From: Anaerovorax odorimutans | GTDB lineage: Bacteria > Bacillota > Clostridia > Peptostreptococcales > JAAYPU01 | Reading direction: 5' to 3' | NCBI GenBank assembly: GCA_016841185.1 | Contig: JAENZQ010000024.1 | Span: 1-58,136, forward strand | DNA: 58,136 nt | Shown: positions 7,349 to 15,675 of the stretch, in pieces | Layout of the letters: every line of letters begins with the position of its first letter | Numbering within the stretch: the first letter of the stretch is position 1 | Program-made: the position numbers and the translations under genes | The notes under the pieces: generated by a model | What the model was told of the DNA's origin: nothing | Database searches by the model: none | The model's input: only the letters and a program-made list of their open reading frames with translations

Positions 7349-8968
7349 ATGACTGTTACTGTTCGCGATTGTTTGGAACTTCCTGTTTTTCAGGAAGCAG
7401 AGGTTGTAGGCGGCGTATCAGGGTTAAATCATGTTGTCAAAGCTGTTTCAGTCATAGAAACAACAGATTTGAATGAAATGTTGGCGGATCTTATGCAAGG
7501 AAATGAAATAGTGATTACTGCATTGTTTAATGCCCGGGATGATGTTTCAAAGCAATGTAACGTCATAAGGATGCTCAAGCGTGGGAAAGAAGCTGCTATC
7601 GTTTTGTTTTATGTTGGTCTTATTGTTCCAAAAATCCATAAAGATCTTATTGATACAGCCAACGAAGTGGGATTGCCATTGATTTGTATGCCTCTGATGC
7701 GAAGTGACCTGAGTTATGCAGATACAATCAGTGCTATAATGGAGCTTATTATTCAAGACAGAATGTATGCCACTCAGTTTATAAATGAGATCATTTTTGA
7801 GTTTTCCCGGGTACGAATGGTTGAACAGCAGAATCTGCAACATGTTTTGAACTTAATGGCAAAAAAACTTGAGTGCGGGTTAGCCATATTCGATCAGAAT
7901 CTGGATATGCTCCTAATAGCCAATGTACCGGAGCAGATATATTTAGCTATTAACGAAAAATTAAAAGCGTCCATCCGGGAGGATTCGTATATTTTACATC
8001 GGTATGGCAAAATAAACATCAATTTCAATGATCAGAATATCACAGTACATACCAGACCTACTCAGATTGAAAGAAACAAGCAGATGTATCTTTTTATCAT
8101 TGATCAAAAAAATAAATTCAATAGTATCACCATTGGACAAATAAATGAGACCATTAAGCTTTGTGCAAGCATTTGGAGGTATAATCCAATTGAAGAAGTC
8201 GAGGCAGGCCTGGTTGAGGCTATTTTGTTTAAAGACAATATGCTGATTAATCTACTGTCTAATAAATTAAAAATTGATATGGTAGAGGTTTATGGATTGG
8301 CAGTATTGGAGCCATGTCTGAGATCAGTGACTCCTGCAGACAGAAACAGGACTCTGGAAACCTGCAAACTTCATTTGAGGAATTGTCCATTAAGAACATT
8401 GGCAGCTGATAGTTCTGACAACATTGTTATTATTATAATGAAACCTTCAAAATGTAATGATGACGAGATATCAAGGGCAATGGCTGTCTTGCAGAAAAAA
8501 ATAGAGGATATTTGTTATCCTTCTATGGTTTCCATATGGTCTCTCAATCTGTCCGGGTATGAGCAGGTAAGTAATGAATATAAAAAAATAATAAAGGCTA
8601 GTGAGGCTGCTCAAAAGATATATCCATACAAGAGAAACCTGTCGAAGCATGAGATCACATTTGCGGCACACTGTCTTACACTACTTGAATTGTCAGATGA
8701 AGAAAAAAAGCTGATAAAATTACTGGAGCCATTAAAAGAATATGATTCTGCACATTCCGGTATGATGCTTGAGACTTTGGCTACCTTTCTGTTGGATGCT
8801 GATTTGAATTTGAATAAAGCCGCTGAAATCATGTACTTGCATCCGAATTCCATTAAATACCGGATCAAAAAAATTGAAGCGGTTTTAGGCGGAGAGATGA
8901 CCTGTGAACCATTTACCCTGATGCTTTCCATTGCATTGGCAGCATATAGGGTATTAAAGGGCTCCTAA
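7349..8968 (+). CDS. PucR-family transcriptional regulator
   Basis: A 539-residue regulator. Residues 1 to about 125 form the PucR (purine catabolism regulator) sensor domain beginning TVTVRDCLELPVFQEAEVVGG. The C-terminal HTH_30-type helix-turn-helix reads DLNLNKAAEIMYLHPNSI near residues 490-510. ATG 7349 follows AGGGGGAG at a nine-base spacing. Members of the family usually activate a neighbouring catabolic operon in response to its substrate. It lies directly upstream of, and in the same orientation as, the DUF917-permease-aminopeptidase cluster, separated by a terminator, so it is probably their specific regulator. The ligand is unknown; purine, hydantoin or related ureides fit the neighbours. 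Confidence 0.9.
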   Translation: MTVTVRDCLELPVFQEAEVVGGVSGLNHVVKAVSVIETTDLNEMLADLMQGNEIVITALFNARDDVSKQCNVIRMLKRGKEAAIVLFYVGLIVPKIHKDLIDTANEVGLPLICMPLMRSDLSYADTISAIMELIIQDRMYATQFINEIIFEFSRVRMVEQQNLQHVLNLMAKKLECGLAIFDQNLDMLLIANVPEQIYLAINEKLKASIREDSYILHRYGKININFNDQNITVHTRPTQIERNKQMYLFIIDQKNKFNSITIGQINETIKLCASIWRYNPIEEVEAGLVEAILFKDNMLINLLSNKLKIDMVEVYGLAVLEPCLRSVTPADRNRTLETCKLHLRNCPLRTLAADSSDNIVIIIMKPSKCNDDEISRAMAVLQKKIEDICYPSMVSIWSLNLSGYEQVSNEYKKIIKASEAAQKIYPYKRNLSKHEITFAAHCLTLLELSDEEKKLIKLLEPLKEYDSAHSGMMLETLATFLLDADLNLNKAAEIMYLHPNSIKYRIKKIEAVLGGEMTCEPFTLMLSIALAAYRVLKGS

Positions 8969-8995
8969 TCTAAAAACATGATACTATGTAAGAGA

Positions 8996-9030
8996 CCCAT
9001 CATAATATATTGATGGGTTTTTGTTTTTTT
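8996..9030 (+). terminator. Terminator after the PucR-family gene
   Basis: CCCATCA (8996-9002) pairs with TGATGGG (9011-9017), followed by TTTTTG and seven further T residues. The remaining 9031-9285 stretch before the DUF917 gene is AT-rich and holds no gene; the promoter of the catabolic operon must lie there, but no convincing hexamer pair was seen. Confidence 0.75.
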
Positions 9031-9285
9031 GAACAATAATCCATTCTTTTTTCATCTTTTTGGACAATTCTAATATCTTTGGCATGATGCTATTATGATT
9101 TTAATTTAAATATTTTGTCATATCTTTATAGATTTTTATTCAAAATTTTCTTCAAGAATCATTTCTATCAACTGACCTTTTAGTTTTTTCTGATAATTAT
9201 GTTGATTTTAGTGCGGCACAAATAAATAGAAAGGAGAGGATATATTTTACAAGTGCCTGCTGAAAATATAAAGGAGGAGATTATA

Positions 9286-10443
9286 ATGTCAAGAATATTA
9301 ACCAAAAACGAAATTACAAATGTTCTTAATGGTGCAACTTTACTTGGAGGAGGAGGCGGAGGATCTTTAAGTGACGGTTTAAAGATGCTTGATAAACTTC
9401 CGGATACGGTAACACTCAACTTAATTGAGCCTAAGGAAATGGACCCTGATAAGTATATTGGAATCACAGCAGGAATGGGTGCTCCGTCAATGATCGACAA
9501 AATTGATTTTACACCTTATGCTGTGAATTCATTCAATGCCTTAAAAAAGTTAGCAAGCGAAATGGATCCGCCAAGAACTATTACTTATTGCATGGCACTG
9601 GAGTGCGGTGGGTTTAACACATTTGTTCCAATGCTCAATGCCATCAGCCTCAATCTTCCTTATGTAGATGCTGACGGCTCAGGTCGTGCAGTACCGACAC
9701 TTCCCACGCTGTTATTAAATGTCAACGGGTGTGATACCTCTCCATTAGGTATGGCAAATGGGAATAACGATACTGTTTATATTATGACACAGGATTCTAA
9801 AAATGCAGCTCTGTGTGAAGACCTTGGAAGAAATGTCTGCGTTGCCTTTGGTAGTGTATCAGGTATTGCCGGGTGGATGGTCAGACAGGATGAAGTACTG
9901 GGTAAATTGGTGCCTTATGCTGTAACGCAGCTTGAAACCATTGGAAGTATCATAAGAAATACTTATCCGTATTGGGATATTTTCAGTGCATTAAAGGCTA
10001 AAGGCGTAGAACTGAAAGCATTAGGGAGAGGAAAAATCATCCTTAAAAAAATTGAAGAAAAAGGTGGATTTGATTTAGGAACAACCGAAATATTTGACCC
10101 GAGTACAGGGTATACATGGACCATTAATTTCCAAAATGAGAACCTTATTATGTATTATACGCAGCCTGGACATCAAGAAAAAATACCGTATATGACAGCA
10201 CCGGATATTATTTGCATGTATGATTTAAATACAGGAACACCTTTAACAAATGCAGATACTGAAGAAGGAATGGAAGTTGCTTTTGCTGTTATGCCCGTTG
10301 CGAAACAGTGGTGGAACGGCGGTGTCGATTATGCATACAGCTTCTGGAAGCAGTATATTCAAATGTTTGGCTATACGGGTCCATGTTTGACCTATTCAAA
10401 TTTAAAGGAACTGGATATAGAAGAAGCAGTTGCAGACGCTTAA
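9286..10443 (+). CDS. DUF917 family protein (S-methyl thiohydantoin desulfurase / hydantoinase-like)
   Basis: A 385-residue member of the family named DUF917 or S-Me-THD, related to hydantoinase/oxoprolinase subunits. The glycine-rich N-terminus GATLLGGGGGGSLSDG (residues 15-30) and the mid segment GSVSGIAGWM are typical. The start is ATG 9286, preceded by a strong AAGGAGGAGATT; the open frame extends further upstream but lacks a better signal. It is first in a three-gene run with a CodB-like permease (43-bp gap) and an aminopeptidase-like protein (33-bp gap), downstream of a PucR-family regulator. This suggests opening or desulfuration of a cyclic hydantoin-like compound. The exact substrate is an inference. 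Confidence 0.8.
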   Translation: MSRILTKNEITNVLNGATLLGGGGGGSLSDGLKMLDKLPDTVTLNLIEPKEMDPDKYIGITAGMGAPSMIDKIDFTPYAVNSFNALKKLASEMDPPRTITYCMALECGGFNTFVPMLNAISLNLPYVDADGSGRAVPTLPTLLLNVNGCDTSPLGMANGNNDTVYIMTQDSKNAALCEDLGRNVCVAFGSVSGIAGWMVRQDEVLGKLVPYAVTQLETIGSIIRNTYPYWDIFSALKAKGVELKALGRGKIILKKIEEKGGFDLGTTEIFDPSTGYTWTINFQNENLIMYYTQPGHQEKIPYMTAPDIICMYDLNTGTPLTNADTEEGMEVAFAVMPVAKQWWNGGVDYAYSFWKQYIQMFGYTGPCLTYSNLKELDIEEAVADA

Positions 10444-10486
10444 AAACCGTCATTAAAAACTGCTATTCTAAAAGGAGGATAGATCT

Positions 10487-11773
10487 ATGTCGGAAAGAAC
10501 CAGTGCCATAGAGAAAAAGGCTCTTGAGCCTGTAACAAAAGATGAGCGGCAGCACTGGACGGGTATTGCTTTTATCTGGATCGGAACGATGATTTGTATT
10601 CCAATGCTTATGGTAGGTGCCATGATGGTTTCAGGGCTTACGCTGGGTTCCACAATTGCAGTAGCGGCTATTGGCTTTGCAATATGTTGTATAATAATGT
10701 GCCTCACAGGTATGATAGGAGCAGACTTAGGTTACCCGGTGGTTATGTGTGCAAGCAAATCCTTTGGCGACAGCGGTGCACGAATAATAGTATCACTGGT
10801 GGTAGCAGTAGCTCAGTTTGGATGGTTTGGCGTTCAGACAGCTACATGCGGTCTGGCATTTTGCGAACTGATGACAATGGCTTTTAATGTGACAATGCCC
10901 TTCTGGTTAAGTGCTTTGATTTGGGGTATCGTCATGCTGACTACAGCCGTATTTGGCTTTAGATTCATGAAGATACTCAACTATATTGCAGTACCAACCT
11001 TGCTTTTGCTTTGTATATATGGTGTCGTAAATGCCATAAATACTTTCGGGATGAGTGCACTTACCGGCTATCAGCCCCCTCAGATGATGCCCATGCTCAG
11101 TGCCATATCCATTATGATAGGGCTTTTTGCAGTAGGAACTGTTATAAGTTCGGACTACACACGTTATTCTAAATCACGTGCAGATACGATCAAGTCTTGT
11201 GTCCTCGGTGTGTTGCCTGCTGCCATTGCTATGATCACAGCTGGAGCAATAATGAGTTTAGTAGCAGGGGAATATGATATTACAAAAGTATTTGCCAGTA
11301 CAGGACATCCCATGATCAGTATGCTGGTACTTATACTTGCTACATGGACCACTAATACCGGCAATGCATATACAGCTGGGCTGGCTGTTATGAGATTATT
11401 CAGCATAAAAGATTCCCGCCGCCCTGTTGTGACAGCTGTTTGCGGATTCTTGGGGACAATTCTTGCAATGATAGGTGTTATGACTTATTTTTCCGAATTC
11501 CTTAATTTACTGGCTGCTGCTATCCCGCCAATTGCCGGTGTATTGATTGCAGATTATTGGCTGGTTGGCAGAGGTAAAAAAGAAAAATGGTTTATTATAT
11601 CTGGTTTTAACTGGTGCGGAGTGGCTTCCTGGATTGGAGGAACTTTGATTGCTTTGTTTGCCAGCTTTTTCAGCCAGGCATTGGACAGTATACTTACGGC
11701 AATTATACTTTACCTATTGCTGAATATGGTATTTGGTAAAAAGGATCTTGCAGATATGGAAGCTCAGGAATAA
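10487..11773 (+). CDS. NCS1-family permease, CodB (cytosine permease)-like
   Basis: A 428-residue integral membrane protein with about twelve hydrophobic segments. It resembles nucleobase:cation symporter-1 carriers, a family that imports cytosine, purines, allantoin or hydantoins. Recognisable segments include QFGWFGVQTATCGLAF near residue 110 and the C-terminal PPIAGVLIADYWLVGRG, typical of the family. The start follows AAAGGAGGATAGATCT. Sandwiched between the DUF917 protein and the aminopeptidase-like protein, it most likely supplies their substrate. A hydantoin or pyrimidine/purine derivative fits best; cytosine itself is less likely because no cytosine deaminase is present. Confidence 0.85.
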   Translation: MSERTSAIEKKALEPVTKDERQHWTGIAFIWIGTMICIPMLMVGAMMVSGLTLGSTIAVAAIGFAICCIIMCLTGMIGADLGYPVVMCASKSFGDSGARIIVSLVVAVAQFGWFGVQTATCGLAFCELMTMAFNVTMPFWLSALIWGIVMLTTAVFGFRFMKILNYIAVPTLLLLCIYGVVNAINTFGMSALTGYQPPQMMPMLSAISIMIGLFAVGTVISSDYTRYSKSRADTIKSCVLGVLPAAIAMITAGAIMSLVAGEYDITKVFASTGHPMISMLVLILATWTTNTGNAYTAGLAVMRLFSIKDSRRPVVTAVCGFLGTILAMIGVMTYFSEFLNLLAAAIPPIAGVLIADYWLVGRGKKEKWFIISGFNWCGVASWIGGTLIALFASFFSQALDSILTAIILYLLLNMVFGKKDLADMEAQE

Positions 11774-11806
11774 AAATCAAAATATCTCAAAGAAGGGAGA
11801 CGGAAA

Positions 11807-12763
11807 ATGAAAACGAATCCTAAAATCGTTGAAGCTGCTAAAAATTTAATTGCTAATTGTTTGGGCACAAAATCAGATGAGAAGCTGCTTATTGTTACAG
11901 ATGATCAAAAAATGGAAATCGGCTATGCATTTGCAAAGGCCGGTCGGGAGTTGGGACTTGATACGGTCCTTGTTGAGAGTCAGGCTCAGGCGAAAGGTGA
12001 GCCTCCTGAGATAGTGGCTAAGGCAATGGCCGACGCAGATGTCGAGTTTTTGCTGACGACAATGTCTTACTCCCATACGGCAGCTCGGGGCAAAGCCAAT
12101 GAAAATGGTGCAAGAGTTGCTTCCATGCCCATCATGACAGAGGAAATTGCTGAGAAATATTTAGATACAGATTATAAATATATCAAAGAAATATCCGTCA
12201 AACTGGCAGACATTATGAAAGGGTCTGACAATGTCCGGGTCGAAACAGATATGGGCACCGATATCAGTTTTAGTATTACCGGAAGAGAATGCTATGCAGA
12301 TACAGGGGAATTGACAGAAAAGGGATGTATTGGTAACTTGCCTGCCGGTGAAGCGTATGTTGCACCATTGGAAAATACCGGTACGGGAACTTTAGTCATT
12401 GATGGTGTCATCGCCTATCTGGGACAGGTAAAAGATCCGGTAACACTTAAAGTCAAAGATGGTAGGATAATAGATATATTAGGAGGAGAATCAGCTGAAG
12501 ATCTAAAAGAATTCCTCAAAGATAAAGACGACGAAGCCTGGGGGATTGCTGAATTCGGAATTGGAACAAATCCGGAAGCCGAATTGATTGGTAATCCATT
12601 GGTGGATGAAAAGGTATGGGGGACTATACACATTGCTTTTGGAACTAATAAATTCATGGGTGGTGAAAGGGCCTCCAACACTCATTACGATTGCATCATA
12701 CGTAAGCCCACCGTGTATCTGGATGGTAAAATGATTCTGGACAAAGGAAAACATGTCTACTGA
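11807..12763 (+). CDS. Aminopeptidase (M29/COG2309)-like metallohydrolase
   Basis: A 318-residue protein of the leucyl aminopeptidase / aminopeptidase T superfamily, which also includes ring-cleaving or amide-hydrolysing relatives. Putative metal-binding elements are GNLPAGEAYVAP near residue 175, EFGIGTNPEAE near residue 250, and GTIHIAFGTN followed by THYDCII in the last 60 residues. It is shorter than classical M29 peptidases (about 370-410). It ends the PucR-regulated cluster, so it may hydrolyse the N-carbamoyl or dipeptide-like product of the DUF917 step rather than act as a general peptidase. A terminator follows. Confidence 0.75.
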   Translation: MKTNPKIVEAAKNLIANCLGTKSDEKLLIVTDDQKMEIGYAFAKAGRELGLDTVLVESQAQAKGEPPEIVAKAMADADVEFLLTTMSYSHTAARGKANENGARVASMPIMTEEIAEKYLDTDYKYIKEISVKLADIMKGSDNVRVETDMGTDISFSITGRECYADTGELTEKGCIGNLPAGEAYVAPLENTGTGTLVIDGVIAYLGQVKDPVTLKVKDGRIIDILGGESAEDLKEFLKDKDDEAWGIAEFGIGTNPEAELIGNPLVDEKVWGTIHIAFGTNKFMGGERASNTHYDCIIRKPTVYLDGKMILDKGKHVY

Positions 12764-12770
12764 TCTATTA

Positions 12771-12821
12771 AACAAAAAAGAGTATTGCATTATGTGTATA
12801 GTGCAGGGCTCTTTTTTGTTA
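12771..12821 (+). terminator. Terminator of the DUF917-permease-aminopeptidase operon
   Basis: AACAAAAAAGAG pairs with CTCTTTTTTGTT across an inner partial stem; the T-rich 3' arm ends the transcript. The structure is nearly symmetrical and could also act in reverse, though no gene converges here. Confidence 0.75.
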
Positions 12822-12852
12822 TAATATAAAAAATGACGACAAGGAGAAAAGA

Positions 12853-13422
12853 ATGCATAAATTTAATTCGGCAAACAGAAAAAAATTGGTTTCTGAAAAG
12901 AGAAAAAGAATTCTTCCTGCAGAACAAATCCTTAAAAACTCTGGATTAAAAAAAGATGATATCATGGCAGATATAGGCTGCGGCATAGGGTATTTCTCCT
13001 TTATTGCTGCAGATATCTTAAAGCCGGAAGGTAAAGTCTATGCGCTGGATATTTCTGATGATATGATCGATGAAGTAAAGAACCGTATGAATAAAGAAAA
13101 GATCCATAATATAGAAACAGTTAAAACAGAAGAATATGACTTGAAGCTGCCTGATCAATCCGTAACTTATGCATTTCTTTGTACTGTCCTTCATGAAATC
13201 CCTGATAAAGAACGCTTTATTTTAGAAGTTAAGCGCATTTTGTGCACAGGCGGAAAATTGGTTGTGGTGGACTGGGAGAAAAAAGAAACAGATATGGGAC
13301 CACCATTATCCCACAGGTTTGAAAGAGAAGAAGTTAAGGATCTATTAAAGTCACAGGATTTGCAGATCATGAAAGAAGGCACAGTTTCAAACCGGTTTTA
13401 TGAGATTGAAGCAATTCGATAA
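12853..13422 (+). CDS. Class I SAM-dependent methyltransferase
   Basis: A 189-residue methyltransferase of the UbiE/Methyltransf_11 kind. The SAM-binding motif I reads MADIGCGIGYFSFIA (near residues 36-50), the acidic motif II is VYALDISDDMIDEV, and the motif IV region reads YAFLCTVLHEIPD. The ATG follows AAGGAGAAAAG. The substrate is not deducible from the sequence. It is followed after 53 bases by an ATPase gene in the same orientation but appears functionally separate from the catabolic operon, whose terminator precedes it. Confidence 0.85.
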   Translation: MHKFNSANRKKLVSEKRKRILPAEQILKNSGLKKDDIMADIGCGIGYFSFIAADILKPEGKVYALDISDDMIDEVKNRMNKEKIHNIETVKTEEYDLKLPDQSVTYAFLCTVLHEIPDKERFILEVKRILCTGGKLVVVDWEKKETDMGPPLSHRFEREEVKDLLKSQDLQIMKEGTVSNRFYEIEAIR

Positions 13423-13475
13423 TCCATTTTGATTGATTTCAAGTGACATTAAGATGAAATTTTTTTGGGGGATGC

Positions 13476-14237
13476 ATGATGAAATTACAGGATAAAAATC
13501 AGTATTTAAGAAGTATAGAACTTCAAAGAGACAGGATAGATTCTTTCAAGAAATATCCGTTTTGCCTGCCGGCTATCCGGTATTTATCCCATTTAAACTT
13601 CCATCCCAGAGTGACCTTTATTATCGGAGAAAACGGCTCGGGAAAGTCCACGATTCTGGAAGCCATTGCAGCAGCATATGGTTTTAATCCTGAGGGTGGA
13701 ACAAAGAACTTCAATTTTTCTTCCAGAGCTTCGCATTCTGAACTTTATTCAGTGATAAGGCTTGTTAAAGGCATAAAAAAACCAAAGGATGGCTTTTTCC
13801 TAAGAGCAGAAAGCTTTTACAATCTTGCCACGAATATAGAAATATTAGATAAAGAGGGTGGAGGCGGTCCACCGATTATTGATTCATATGGAGGTGTCTC
13901 TTTGCATGAACAATCTCACGGAGAATCATTTTTTAAAGTATTCCTTAATCGGTTCGGCGGGCAGGGCCTATACATACTGGATGAACCTGAAGCCGCACTA
14001 TCCCCATCCCGGCAGATGGCAATGATTTCACGGATGCATGAACTGGTTGAAGCCGGATCTCAATTCATCATCGCTACCCATTCTCCAATTCTTATGGCTT
14101 ACCCGGATACCTTGATTTATCAAATCAAAGAGAAAATGGAGATTGTCCAATACGAAGAAACAGAACATTATGAAATCACAAAATCTTTTCTGAACAATAC
14201 CCAGAAAATGCTGGATATATTGATGGATATAGATTAA
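13476..14237 (+). CDS. Small ABC-type AAA ATPase
   Basis: A 253-residue stand-alone ATPase with Walker A FIIGENGSGKSTILE (near residue 50), an atypical signature region SLHEQSHGESFFKVF, Walker B LYILDEPEAALSP and H-loop FIIATHSP. It has no transmembrane or coiled-coil arm, which places it with the single-domain AAA_21/AAA_23-like proteins of uncertain role (some belong to defence or DNA metabolism modules). The ATG-ATG start follows GGGGGATGC. It is located 0.3 kb before the WYL-CRISPR region, but no evidence ties it to defence. Confidence 0.8.
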   Translation: MMKLQDKNQYLRSIELQRDRIDSFKKYPFCLPAIRYLSHLNFHPRVTFIIGENGSGKSTILEAIAAAYGFNPEGGTKNFNFSSRASHSELYSVIRLVKGIKKPKDGFFLRAESFYNLATNIEILDKEGGGGPPIIDSYGGVSLHEQSHGESFFKVFLNRFGGQGLYILDEPEAALSPSRQMAMISRMHELVEAGSQFIIATHSPILMAYPDTLIYQIKEKMEIVQYEETEHYEITKSFLNNTQKMLDILMDID

Positions 14238-14301
14238 TGGCTTTGCTGAGGCAGGACTCATCTGTTCGGTTTAACTGTAAAGGATAGGAACCTGTGTTTC
14301 T

Positions 14302-14328
14302 TGTCATCGCGAGCAGAGCGCGGAAATC
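14302..14328. repeat. Dispersed short repeat, copy 2
   Basis: TGTCATCGCGAGC followed by AGAGCGCGGAAATCT is the related copy of the element at 5526-5553. It lies in the 306-base gap between the ATPase and WYL genes, which otherwise holds a promoter and a terminator but no supported gene. Confidence 0.5.
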
Positions 14329-14360
14329 TCTTTCATTTATACTAAATATATGGAATTTCA

Positions 14361-14389
14361 TTGAAAATATTGTAATATTGTGCTAATAT
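14361..14389 (+). promoter_or_regulatory. Promoter with extended -10 upstream of the WYL regulator
   Basis: TTGAAA (14361-14366), a 17-base spacer and TAATAT (14384-14389) preceded by TG in the extended -10 position. Transcription would start near 14396 and give a leader of about 125 nt that ends in the terminator at 14484-14523. Confidence 0.5.
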
Positions 14390-14483
14390 TTGATTATTAG
14401 GAGGATGCATACATACTTTGCAAAGGGATCAGCTTTTATAACAAGAAAAAAGGGGAAGAAGGGATCTATAAATAATGATTATT

Positions 14484-14523
14484 AAAACCGTTAAATAACA
14501 GCTGTTATTTTAGCGGTTTTTTT
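14484..14523 (+). terminator. Terminator in the leader of the WYL regulator gene
   Basis: AAAACCG (14484-14490) pairs with CGGTTTT (14514-14520) with an inner AAATAACAGCTGTTATTT palindrome and a following T run. It sits 20 bases before the WYL TTG start, between promoter and gene. It is therefore either an attenuator or the end of a separate ~125-nt RNA. Confidence 0.7.
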
Positions 14524-14543
14524 GTTTTCAAGGGGGAATAGAA

Positions 14544-15488
14544 TTGAGCAAACTCAGCAATTGTATTCAAATGCTTATCTTATTGCAATCTAAAGGTTGT
14601 AAGGTGAAAGTCAAAGATCTGGCTGAACAACTGGAAGTCAATGAGCGTATGATAAGGCACTATAGGGATGAATTAGAAAAAGCCCGGATTTTCATCAATA
14701 TTGAGTCTGGAAGATACGGCGGATATTCTTTAGCCAGAAACTCCTTTCTGAAAGTACCAAGCCTTACTGAGGAAGAATTTTCTGCCATCCAATCCGCCCA
14801 GGAGTTATTGAGCTCCGATGACAGGTATATATTCAGAAAAAGTTTTGAAAATGCCTTGCATAAAATTACTGCTGCTTCTGATGTTCATGATAATTCGGAA
14901 CATACAACTTATATCGTAAAAGAACAGCGCATCAATTACGATTCTGAAGCGCAAAAAGAAAAGTATTTAAAAATAAATGCAGCAATCATAGAAAAGAAAA
15001 AAATCAACATTCTCTATTATTCCAATGCCTCCGGTAAAACCGAGAGAATTATCCATCCTTATGCACTTTTTACCTATAAAGGTTTCTGGTACTGCATGGC
15101 ATACTGCCAATATCGAAAGAAATTCCTGGATTTCAAATTAAATCGAATCCTCAATTATGCAGTGACAGATGAAAATTTTATTCCGGAAAAGGATTTTAAT
15201 TTTGATGATCACATAGGTAAAACAGGTATTTATAAAGGGGAAAAGATAAAAGTCAAACTTAGGATTCATCCACCAATGGCAATCATCGTTAGTGAAAGAA
15301 TCTGGGGAGAAGAACAGTTCATAGAATTTCATGACGACAGGTCCATTTCATTTGAGGCCTATATGGAGGACACTCCCGAACTGAAAAGCTGGCTTCTAAG
15401 CATGGGCAGTTCAGTTGAAATCGTCAGCCCGGAGAAGATTAAAAACGAAATACGCAAAGAAATCACTAAAATCTACAATAAATTTTAG
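14544..15488 (+). CDS. WYL-domain transcriptional regulator next to the CRISPR locus
   Basis: A 314-residue regulator with an N-terminal winged helix-turn-helix (VKVKDLAEQLEVNERMIRHY, residues 22-41) and a WYL domain centred on residues 140-220 (NILYYSNASGKTERIIHPYAL, GFWYCMAYCQYRKKFLDFKLNRI). WYL proteins bind nucleic acid or nucleotide ligands and are recurrent regulators of CRISPR-Cas and other defence loci. The start is TTG 14544 with AAGGGGG at proper spacing. It lies 220 bases upstream of cas6 in the same orientation, so control of the cas operon is the likely role; the intervening segment also holds the crRNA-like element described below. Confidence 0.9.
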   Translation: MSKLSNCIQMLILLQSKGCKVKVKDLAEQLEVNERMIRHYRDELEKARIFINIESGRYGGYSLARNSFLKVPSLTEEEFSAIQSAQELLSSDDRYIFRKSFENALHKITAASDVHDNSEHTTYIVKEQRINYDSEAQKEKYLKINAAIIEKKKINILYYSNASGKTERIIHPYALFTYKGFWYCMAYCQYRKKFLDFKLNRILNYAVTDENFIPEKDFNFDDHIGKTGIYKGEKIKVKLRIHPPMAIIVSERIWGEEQFIEFHDDRSISFEAYMEDTPELKSWLLSMGSSVEIVSPEKIKNEIRKEITKIYNKF

Positions 15489-15528
15489 TTTGTTACAGGG
15501 ATATTGCCGGGATAGGGGGTAGAGTATC

Positions 15529-15597
15529 CATTATGGATATATTTTGATTTCATAATTAATATCAGATAGCAAAAACAAATATTTACATTCCATTATG
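15529..15597 (-). ncRNA. Putative crRNA-like regulatory RNA (CreR/CreA type): degenerate repeat, spacer-like stretch, degenerate repeat
   Basis: On the minus strand, 15597-15581 matches the 3' half of the array repeat at 16 of 17 positions, including the full GGAATGTAAAT end that would form the crRNA 5' handle. A spacer-like stretch follows (15580 down to about 15552). Then 15545-15529 matches the central repeat part at 14 of 17 positions and keeps the CCA/TGG palindrome. This is the architecture of the short crRNA-like genes known to guide Cascade to cas or toxin promoters with partial complementarity. The first 15 bases of the guide match 15690-15676. Transcription and processing are inferred. 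Confidence 0.65.
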
Positions 15598-15675
15598 TTA
15601 GTATTAATAATTTTATTATTAACAAATTTTAGCGAATTAATAACGAATAATAATGATTTTTTAGAAAATAATATT

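Noticed and set aside
9074-9100. Possible sigma-54 promoter (TTGGCATGATGCTAT) before the DUF917 operon
   Set aside because: The GG-to-GC distance is too short for the -24/-12 consensus, and no sigma-54 activator is encoded nearby; the PucR-family protein is not one.
14405-14485. A 26-codon ORF (starting MHTYFAKG) ending just before the terminator upstream of the WYL gene, as a possible leader peptide
   Set aside because: The AGGAGG abuts the ATG with no spacing and the peptide has no codon bias suggestive of attenuation.
15651-15662. Mini-ORF ATGATTTTTTAG between the crRNA-like element and cas6 as a CreT-like toxin
   Set aside because: It has no ribosome binding site and no rare-codon pattern; there is insufficient support for a toxin.
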